In this document: positions 55,483 through 64,000 of the stretch, one piece after another | Numbering within the stretch: the stretch's first letter is position 1 | Layout: every line of letters starts with the position of its first letter | Assembly: GCA_022559985.1 (NCBI GenBank) | Contig: JAFJTR010000038.1 | Coordinates: forward strand, 124,001 to 188,000 | From: Parastagonospora avenae f. sp. tritici 18332-5 | Lineage: Eukaryota > Ascomycota > Dothideomycetes > Pleosporales > Phaeosphaeriaceae | Direction of reading: 5' to 3' | Length of the DNA stretch: 64,000 nucleotides | The notes under the pieces: generated by a model | What the model was told of the DNA's origin: nothing | The model's input: only the letters and a program-made list of their open reading frames with translations | Database searches by the model: none | Made by a program: the position numbers and the translations under genes

Positions 55483-56819
55483 CTATTCATGCAAGATGCC
55501 AATCTTGGAATCAGTGCGCTCGGACTTTGGTGAAGCGCTTTCGCGTTTGCTGTCGTCGTGCGCAGCAGCAGCTTTTCCGCAGCCTTTGACAAGAATATGG
55601 CGCTGTTGGAAAGTTAGTACAGGTTATAGTTGATCCAGGAGTGCCTGGCACATACCTTTAGCGCATCCTTGCGCGAGAAGCTCTTGTCGCAGTGATTGCA
55701 AGGGAATGGCTTGACTGCCAAATGTATCCTCTTGTGTCGCTTCAAGTCGTGGTTGCGGTTGAAGCTCTGCGGGCACTGGTCACACTTGAACGGTCGGTCA
55801 TTTGTAGTAGGCTGCTGGTGAGGCGGGTGGCCAAGGAAGTGAGGCATGGCCGCAGCGTGGCCGCTGTTGAAGCCTGGCATCATGCCAGGGTGCACGCCAA
55901 CTAGAGAGAGTTGTCCACTTGGGTTCTGCACGTTTGAGAAGACCGGTGCTGAGCCTGGTTGGTATGCTGACTGTGGCCTCTGGTACGGATATGGAGAATG
56001 CTGTGGGTTTGAGGGTAACGATGGCATCTGCCCTTGCGAGACAGCCGGCGACATGCGGGACATGGATCCTCCGGCACTGATTGGGCTCTGTTGTTGGCTC
56101 AAAGTTGGCGAGGGGCCGGTGGAATAAGAAAAACTCGAGTGCTGTGGCGTGCTCGAGGGCTGGTAGTTGTAGGTAGGTGTTGGTGGATGCGGTTGTCGGA
56201 ACGAGTCTTGAGCCAACGACGGCGACTGCTGAGGAGCTGAAGACGACGAAGGCGTTTGGGCGTGCTGGCTCATCATATGATGAGGCTGCTGTTGTGCAGA
56301 CATAGAAGGCATGCTCTGCCCGTTAGATGATGGCGTAAATGGTGGCAATTGCTGGTTCAGCTCATATGGTGGCGGGTTCAGCCCTTTTCGAAGTGAGTCT
56401 TGATGGTCGAATTGGCGATCATTGCGTAGCTGAGCGAACATACCTCCACGGGCTTGACCATATTGGTTTTGTTGCTGCTGGTGTGCTGGTGGATATCCGT
56501 AATGTGTTGGGGCTTGGGCTGGAGGAGAATAGATGTAGCTGCCATTGGAGTAAGACATGGTTGTAGGATGCGAAATACTTGATGGTCCTCCCGAAGAACT
56601 CAGAGCATCGCCGTGGAGAGTGTTTGGTGGAGTAAGCAGGTTGCCGACACCTGCGATGGTGGTTGGGGCTTGTGATGACTGCGATCCGTTGATGGTATTG
56701 GTGAAGGGGTATTTGTGCATTGGCGGTGGGGGCAGCTCAAAGCTACCCAATTGCGCCGCGTGAGGTCTTCGTTGGGAAAAGCTGGAAGGTGCACCCATTG
56801 GGTCAGACCCAGGATGCAT
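55483..56819 (-). CDS. C2H2/C2HC zinc-finger transcription factor
   Basis: 427 aa. Exons 55656-56819 and 55483-55602, intron 55603-55655 (GTATGT donor, TACTAAC branch, ACAG), phase 0. Two tandem fingers close to the C-terminus: finger 1 C346-x2-C349-x12-H362-x3-H366 (KCDQCPQSFNRNHDLKRH) with linker LAVKPF, finger 2 C374-x2-C377-x12-H390-x5-C396 (CNHCDKSFSRKDALK, then RHILVKGC over the splice). The second is C2HC, as in a conserved Pezizomycotina factor type with the RHxLVKGCGK ending. Residues 1-340 are Gln/Pro/Ser-rich, with poly-Gln and 'PSLAQDSFRQPH'-like low complexity, typical of activators. The start ATG 56819 (MHPGSDPMGAPSSFSQRRPH) is chosen because upstream sequence is less protein-like; the frame is open to 57020, so an extra 5' exon is possible. 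It faces a 7-kb gene-free region, consistent with a large promoter. Confidence 0.85.
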
Positions 56820-59800
56820 CGAAGCCGGGTGAGCCACTGCAGCAGCCACGTTGGCGGTTGTGTCCCGGTTAGGTCCTGATGACCTAACAGCTTCGGGTGA
56901 AGGAAGGTGTTGGGAAAGGATGCAGCTGTGACGCTGCAAGTATTGGAGTCGAGAAGTGAACGCCCGTCCAATGCAACCCACGTGAAGGCTGATAGTAATC
57001 CACGAAAGGCACCTGCCCAATTGTAGCTCAGAGGCGCAGTGTGAAAGGTAGAGGCTTTAGTGGAGGGGGACAAGATGCTGATGATAAAGCAGGCAGTGGA
57101 GTGGAAGAGATCTTGTAAATGGTCCTACACGAACACAGACGCCCGGTTCGTGTCGAGAGATGACTATGTTGCTCCCGGTCTGGACTTGGGCGGCTCTAGG
57201 CGGCAAGTGGCAACTCCGACTCGAAGAGACACTTGGGTGAATGAACGGCTCTGCGAATGGTACCTGCGCTGGCTCAGATGGGCAGTAATACCGATAGATG
57301 CAGGCCTGTCCTAAAGTCTTCTAGAAAGTCTCAGACACTGGGCAACATTAGTGGTGCTCGCTGGCGCAGATCGAACAAGGAGGGCGTACAGAGTAGCAAA
57401 AGCAGATGCTTGTGGCACGGTGGTGACCTCGGGCACAGAGTGTTCGGTAGAGCCCGGTTTCCTGGTTGCGCAGATATAGTGGCACTGGTGGGTCGCACAG
57501 GGCTGTGAGAGAGATGGTTTCTGGTCAAGTCCACTGTGGGCGCACTGGTGTTGTCGTCCGACGATGACAGAGACGTAATCGGGATTGGCTAGTACTCTTC
57601 AGCCTGTCGATGGTCGATCCACAGTGCTGGGTGCGGCGTCGGCTACCGAACTGGGACAAGGGGACAGATGAAGGTCGTTCTTGTTACCGTCCACAGCAGA
57701 GGCGTTGCAAGATCTGGTGTTGCACGTTGACGATGCGATCCGGTGATGGTTGGCGGGGAAGACGAGCCTTGTGAGGTGCTTGGTGGTGGAGTTGGAGGCG
57801 TATGGAGCGGCGATCCCTCCTTGTTAAGCTCAGTACCTGGGCACCCTAGAGGAGTGATGGCGGAAAAGGCTGGAACCTGGGTGGGCTAAAGGCTTTGTTA
57901 CCGCGAGCGAGTGGAGAGTGGTGGCCTCTACGTATATGTATGGCGGGCTACGGATGCTAGGATAGTGTCTTCGCGTGGCTGACTGGCGCGCTGGGGCTTC
58001 ACAAATCCCCAGGGCTCAACCAGGCGATAGGGTTTGTCCAAGCTTTGGGAGGATCTGGATCGGGATGAGAGATGAAGTAGGTATGGCACGAGAGCACGCC
58101 TCAGGTGAGGAGCGGGCGGGAACGCTATTCGCAGACGCACTACCTCACAAGTAGGCAACGCAGACGAGGCACGGCAGGCGCACAGCGACGAATGAATAAT
58201 GAACCACACCGTTTAGGTTCAGGTTAGAGAGCCAGGCGAGCATGGGGCCGCAGACAACAATGCGCTGCCGGGGTGAAAGCACCTGGGCACGTAGCGCAGC
58301 CAGACCCTGCCCGCTGGCCGTCTCTCGGACTCTGCTGGCGTGCGGGACGGCTTGGACCAGCAGAGTGGAGGAGGTGTCGCTTGCGCCGGGCCGGAGTGAA
58401 AGGGCCCTCTCCATCATCAGTCACGCCGCCATGAGCCATGACGTTGGGCGTGAAGGTGGCTCGCTGGGGTCTCTTTGACGCGTGCCATCTACCATGAGCT
58501 GTCAAGGGAGCCCGAGTGAGATTGACGGGGCGGTGGCATGCGGCTCTCCTGACCCAGGTTTGCGGCACGACAAGAGACAGACAGCAGAAAATGCTTTTGT
58601 TTTCCCAAGTTCCAAGGGTGAGGAGCCTGGAGGCACTCTAGTGTGCGTCGGGACTGGCGCCAACACGCCTGGAAGCCTGCAGCGCACGGACGGCGTGGGT
58701 TGGTCTGGCCCAAAGAAGCGCCGTGCCAGAGACAAAGACGCGACTTGAAAGACACCTTTGCCTCGTTTGTTCAAGCTCGCCGTTTCCCAGAGGCGCATCC
58801 CCGTTGTTAGCAGCGCTGATCGCGGTTGCAGACGTGCGAGATCGATTTGAAGCGTGCGGGAGCAGGACTGCGCGCCTGGCCGTCGCAGATGCGTCCCATC
58901 ACTCTGCATCATGGCCGTGGCAGACCTCAGCGACATCTGGCGCTGGGATCCTGCCCATCCCTGTGGCCTGCCTCGCCGACCTCTCCAGCGGCCGTGCGTC
59001 TGCCGCATAGCAGTATACCTAGCTGAGCTGGATGCGCTAACCATGTGGGAGCAGGAGTGCGAGTAGCACATGATTTGCGATTGACGACACTGCGCTTAAG
59101 CACCTCGTCTGCAGCAACGGCAGAGAACAAAGAGGGTCGAGGGGTTTCCGCTGATCGACGTGGCGCCCGCTCCCTGTACAGTGCTGTACATACGGCGGTA
59201 GATTGCCATGATGCCCGCGTTGCACACGCTGTTGGTCATCAGCCGGGGAAGTGCTTATTGGCTCCGTGTGTGTAATCATTGGCCTCTGTGCACTGTCGTC
59301 TGTGAGTGAGCAGCTTCGGTGACGTCTATAATTAGACGACATGCTACGGTATATTGCCTGCGGCACGTGTGCATGCAAAGCACACATGTGCAGCAGCTGA
59401 GCGGAGGTGGATAGGTAGGCCCATGCTCGACCTCATTTCTCTGACGCCAGTTCCGGCGCACTACTAGATACCGTCGTACATTTTACCCAGCTGAGGGATT
59501 CCCACGTGGAAGCGCAGCTGAATCACATCCGAGCGCGCCCAGGTTCGCGTTTGCGCGCGTCTGATGATGCCATGCCCGGCTCAGGTCCTGCTCAGGTCCA
59601 TGCTTCGCATCACTGGAGCGAGAGTCGCAGCCAAACGATAGGCACGTCCCATATCACATTGCACCAAGTTCCAACGCGCGCCCGCTGGCGTTGCGAGTGA
59701 CAGATGCTGTGCAGTTAAGCCGTGAAGCCAGTCGGCGCTGGCTGCCCACAGCAGGCACATCGAAGCTTCGGCTGGCTGACTTCGTGCATGTGGTGTCGTC

Positions 59801-62800
59801 GACGGCTTCCCAGCGGCCTGGTTAGCTGGCTGGCGGGAGAGTGCTGCGACCAGGACCTGGGCAGTACCAATTCTCCCGCAGTCGATCGAGGGGGCTTCTG
59901 CTCTGGCCACTTGGTTTGACTCCTGGAGCTGCTCTCGTCGACGCTATGCCGGATAGAGCCCGTGCAGGGTCGAGGGAAGATCTCCAGCCGCAAGCGAGAT
60001 GGCCGTGTGGAAAGGCTTTTGGCGTTTTGGCTTGCTGGCTTGCTGGCTTGCTGGTGCTCCCCCGTCTCGGCACCCACGGTCCAGTGGACGGAAGGCGTTG
60101 CAAGGTCGGACCGCCTTGACAATCTGTCGGGCTGTCGCATTGCGTCGATATCATACATATGACACCTGTTGAGGAACATGGACTGCAAAAAGGAACCGCA
60201 GCCAGCATCGCGCGACATGGACCGTTCCCCTTCATTTCGTGTCGCCATGTTTTCGTGTAATCCCAGGTGCGTCTGCCCAATAGAACGGACGAGTAAGCGG
60301 TCGCACTAGAAGTCTTGCGGTGTTGTATTGTTGACCGGTCGCGCTCGATCTCTCCATCTCTGCGCGCGCGCTTGCATCGCCAACATGACCCCGAGCCCTA
60401 CCACCACTGCCTCTGCAATTGAGTTCTCGATCCCAACTCTGTTAAGACAAATTCAGACCAAAGTGCAGACGGGGTCGAAACACCACGGCTGCTTGGGGGA
60501 CGGTGCAGCCAGCTGGAACCCTTCTGCCACGGTCATCCCTGTCGCCCCATTTGACGACCTCTCCATCGGTGCACGCCTCTGCACTAGCGTACTCCAGGGC
60601 TGCACGCCCGTCTCCGACCGTACCACAGATGTCGTCATCCTGTCATTGGCTGCCGCAGCTTAGCAGCCTCGCGGAGCCCAAGTACTTAGATGAGAGCACT
60701 CTATTTGCCCGTCGCACGGCGGAGGCTTGGGCAAATACCTACAAAAGTATCAGTGACGTCTCTCCTCATGTGACTCAAACCTTCTGTCCCCCTCAGCGGT
60801 TCTTGGACCAGCCCTACTCGCTCACTACCACAGGCTGGTGTTGCGCTAGAATCGCACGATTTGCACCAGATCTGGGAGCGCCACGCCAACGCCGGAGCGG
60901 CCGAGCGGGCTCCACAGGCGGAGTAAAGTTAAACCGCACCCCCTGTCCCTCGTTAGCGTTCCATGATTTCATAGCATGCAAGCGAGCAAGCGAGGACGCC
61001 CAACCACTCTGCTGGGCCATGGACCACTTCAACATGGTCAAAAAAGAGCTTTCGCATTCGCGTCAGAACCATGGTCCATGGAGATTATCTGCCGCCGGCG
61101 TCAACGGGTGACTGCATCCATAACGCGTGGGCCTTGTCGCCGAGCCTAGTTGATCTACACTATTTGTTCATTCTAATAAACTGGTACTTACCGACAATCT
61201 TATCCACGCGCATTTGCACGGCAAGAAGCCGAACGACTCGAGGACCACGGGCTCGTGCTTGGACGTTTCGTAGGACTGATGAAACCGAAATGATTGCAAG
61301 TCACAATCAGGGGTGCATGTTCCGAATTTCGCCCCGCAAAGAACTTTTGCTTGCCAGCCTACTGCAGCGCGCGAGTAAGTGTTAAAATGATCACTATGCG
61401 TTTGCTTCATCCAGATTTGTGACATCGTTTGGCCAACGTCCTCTCCTGCGTAATGCAGTGACTATCCCTCCAGTCAGACGTCGCCTCGCTAAGCCCTGCA
61501 CTTCAGCTGCGTCCAAGCGTTTCGTGTGCAAGCTACCACACCTCCACCTGCCTCTAACCGCTTGCTTCGACTCCGACCGGCCGAAATGTGATTTGCTCAC
61601 ATTCGCTTATATACATTAACGTTATTGGAGCCTCCTCCTTCACCGATGGGCCAGATTTGAAAAGATGATGTTCAGCCGCGTGCTTCCAGCACCTGTCTAT
61701 CTCTAGTACAACAGCCTAGTCACTAAGCTTCCTTTTGTCGGAGGCATGTGGCCGACAGAAACAGTGCGATGCATCAGAGACCATATTGAGCCAGCGAGGC
61801 CCAAGAGAGAAGTGCCTGCCACGATCAAACACAAGATGCTGTGGCGGACGCCAGCATCGTTGGGGATCCCGAGGATCTTCACCGGGCGCTGTCGTTCATT
61901 GCCTGAATCAGTACTCCCCAGCTGCTGTGGCCGCTAGCCTTGACGCCAGTAAAGCCATCCCGCCTGGATCGTGCGCGCCTCAAGACAAAGATGTACGCAG
62001 GGTACGCCTTCCTGGGAGCATCTCTACTGCAGACACAACCCCCTGCATCCCTCAGAGCCCTACCCAACATGGGAAGAGTTCCTGGCCAAATGAGGAATAA
62101 CGTTATACCACGTCCAGTGAGCACAACGAATTGTGCGCGCGCTTCGTTACTCAGATTCTGAAAACGGGCCACTGTTGGAAAGACATGCAGTCGCTCGAGC
62201 TTGTCAGCAGTGATATGCACTGGTTCGCGACATCATTCTTCGTTATGCAGTTGCCGCAGCGACTCCTGTACATCATTGACCATGAGATCCTTTCTTGGCG
62301 ACCCGAAACGCGCCCATACTCCGCGTCTTGCAAGGTCCGCCAATAACCTACCTGAGGTTTGTACATCACACTCCTCCTCGGACCTATTCCCTGTCGACGC
62401 TCACGCGCTTCACAAAGTGGGGTCATTATGCTGCCCATGGGCCGCATCTCGATCGTTGTTTGACACTCGGTAGCTGACAAGCCGAATGAATCCTTCAGTC
62501 TCGTTATTGATTGAACGAAGTGCCCTTCGTCTCGGACTGTCGTAGACCGTTCTCGATCTTCGTGCAAATCCGGTTTACTCTCGCAGGCCCGAAGTCGCTC
62601 TTAGGCGATGGGGGCCATGGTGCGACATGACACCCTCTTGCTGTAGGTGATGTTGAGTACGATCACTTTGCTTTTCCAAAATCATCCTAGGCAGCCCTCC
62701 AGACCCATCATCACGGCTCGTGGCCCACAATACCTGCCGTCACCGGTCGCGTATAATTCGTGCCCAGCGCAATGACGAGGTAAGCCAGTGCAGTGTGACA

Positions 62801-64000
62801 GGAGCCCGGCTACTTCTGGGGTCTTCTGTACATGTCTGAGGTCAAGTTCAAACGCTACAGGAGTTCTAGTTTCAAAATCTAGGTCACTTGTCCGCTCAGC
62901 TCGCTTCTAGAACCATCACCCACGCGGAAATCTTTCACGATGTGTCCGAGAATCACGCCGGGAATGCAAAATCAAAATCTCCATAACTAGCTACCGACAG
63001 AGTCCTCCCACGCGGAGATAACCCGCGGTGAAATGCAGTCAGTAGGTCGCGCAAACCCGGCAACCGGTTTTCACCAACAGGACGGGCCCCCAAAGCGGCG
63101 GTGGATAGCTGTGGCTTACGGTCCCACGTGTAAGATCCTGAAAACCATGTCAGCATGCACTTCGATTGCCCTTGGCACACTGTGGGTAATTGTCTGATAT
63201 AAGCAATCTTAGCCAGATCTGTTTCGTCGCCCGTTTGCCCTGCTTTAGCCTCCAAGTCTTCCTGCTGGCCCGACCAAATGCGGTCGCTGCAGCGTTTGAC
63301 CCGGGTTTGCTATCTTGACGTGTAGGTTGGGACTCGTACAGTCATGAATATGCATTTTTGTTTGATCGTCAGCAGGTGTGATAGGACCGTGCGGATGTCC
63401 GCTGTGATTGATTGGGACTATTTTTAAATCCATCGCACAGGCAAGTCACAAATACAATGTCTCTGCTCAGACGTGACAATCCTGCCTCAGCCGGTCCATC
63501 ACATGGGGTTTACAACACCGAGGTCCTGATCCTGCCGTAAGCAGCGCATTGATGACACGAACACACCGCATGTGGCCTGTTCCTTCAGACGCTGACTTGT
63601 CTACCCGCTTGATTGAAGTCCGCTTATTCTACCTACTGAGTCTGACTCCTTCATCGTGAAAATTCATGCAAGCCATGTCGTTCTTTGTTTGCCTCAACCT
63701 TCACACTCAACTCCCATCCCGTAACACTCAGCTCAGTCTCACCCATCCATCCCAACCACAATCGCATCTGGGCATCAACACACCAAACCAAGTATCTCAC
63801 CCGCTCCCTTCCCTCATGCAATACAGAAAAGTCTCACACTCGAGCCTTCCACACTCCCAAGCACGCGCGTTCGACCACCCCGTGATCCAATCCTTCCCTC
63901 AACCGGTAACAGGCCGCGAATAGGCAACACGATCGTCCCGTGCACAGTAGCAAAGCCAAGTTCCTGCATCTTACAAATTATAGTGTGTATGTGCGGTACT
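56820..64000. other. Gene-free region, about 7.2 kb, to the right edge
   Basis: I find no gene I can support. Open frames are short, on both strands, and overlap in all phases. One 8-bp triplicate (60028-60051) is listed. The first kilobases (56.8-58.5 kb) may be the C2H2 gene's leader and promoter. The last 500 bases are pyrimidine-rich (63690-63850), which may be the start of a promoter of a gene beyond the window. Confidence 0.4.
60028..60051 (+). repeat. 8-bp tandem repeat, three copies
   Basis: TGGCTTGC three times in a row, followed by TGG. A simple slippage repeat in non-coding DNA. Confidence 0.8.

Overview
This window is nuclear DNA from a filamentous ascomycete (Pezizomycotina). 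Gene content points to Dothideomycetes, and the class is an inference. The evidence is short spliceosomal introns (mostly 44-105 nt, with GTAAGT/GTATGT/GTACGT donors, CTAAC/CTAAT/CTGAC branch sites and YAG acceptors), fungal-only protein families (Zn2Cys6 factor, DUF3632, fungal C2H2 family, SPX phosphate transporter, bifunctional tryptophan synthase) and 40-60% non-coding DNA. I saw no rRNA, tRNA, CRISPR, insertion sequence or intact transposon. I joined exons by hand using splice signals, reading phase and family motifs. Coordinates given as start-end span all exons; exon lists are in the evidence.

Layout. 1-5 kb: the 5' part of a Zn2Cys6 regulator running off the left edge, a four-exon GNAT acetyltransferase divergent from it, a small Lys-rich protein, and a candidate 51-codon micro-ORF. 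5.3-8.5 kb: a four-exon fungal membrane glycoprotein. 8.5-12.2 kb and 12.8-16.6 kb: gene-poor tracts around a small three-exon unknown gene. 16.6-23.5 kb: LSm1 (mRNA decay), a short-chain dehydrogenase, an APP1-like phosphatidate phosphatase, and a small Cys-motif protein. 25.4-31.8 kb: an INO4-like bHLH factor, a coiled-coil protein with a possible stop-readthrough tail, a small ORF, and a three- or four-exon C2H2 protein. 32-39.5 kb: a secreted beta-propeller protein, an SPX-domain phosphate transporter of the PHO87/90/91 type, and TRP5. 40-47.7 kb: two 2-oxoglutarate/Fe(II) oxygenases of different families, an M20 amidohydrolase, a DUF3632 protein, a mitochondrial hotdog-type thioesterase and a GFA/CENP-V domain protein. 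49.2-53.5 kb: a Gin4/Hsl1-type septin-ring kinase. 55.5-56.8 kb: a C2H2 transcription factor, followed by about 7 kb with no gene I can support.

How the genes relate. Most are independent single transcription units, as usual in fungi. Two have readable regulatory context: TRP5 carries a perfect TGACTCA (GCN4/CPC1) site and a TATA box just upstream, and the SPX transporter has CACGTG-type (PHO4/NUC-1) sites, one in a degenerate 31-bp duplication. The enzymes at 40-47.7 kb have no synthase or regulator among them, so I do not call them a biosynthetic cluster. I found no clearly novel multi-gene system. The most interesting items are splicing or readthrough puzzles: an apparently interrupted GNAT gene rescued by introns, an acidic open frame beyond a stop codon, an alternative-tail small protein, a 175-nt intron in the kinase tail, and very large gene-free intervals next to regulators.
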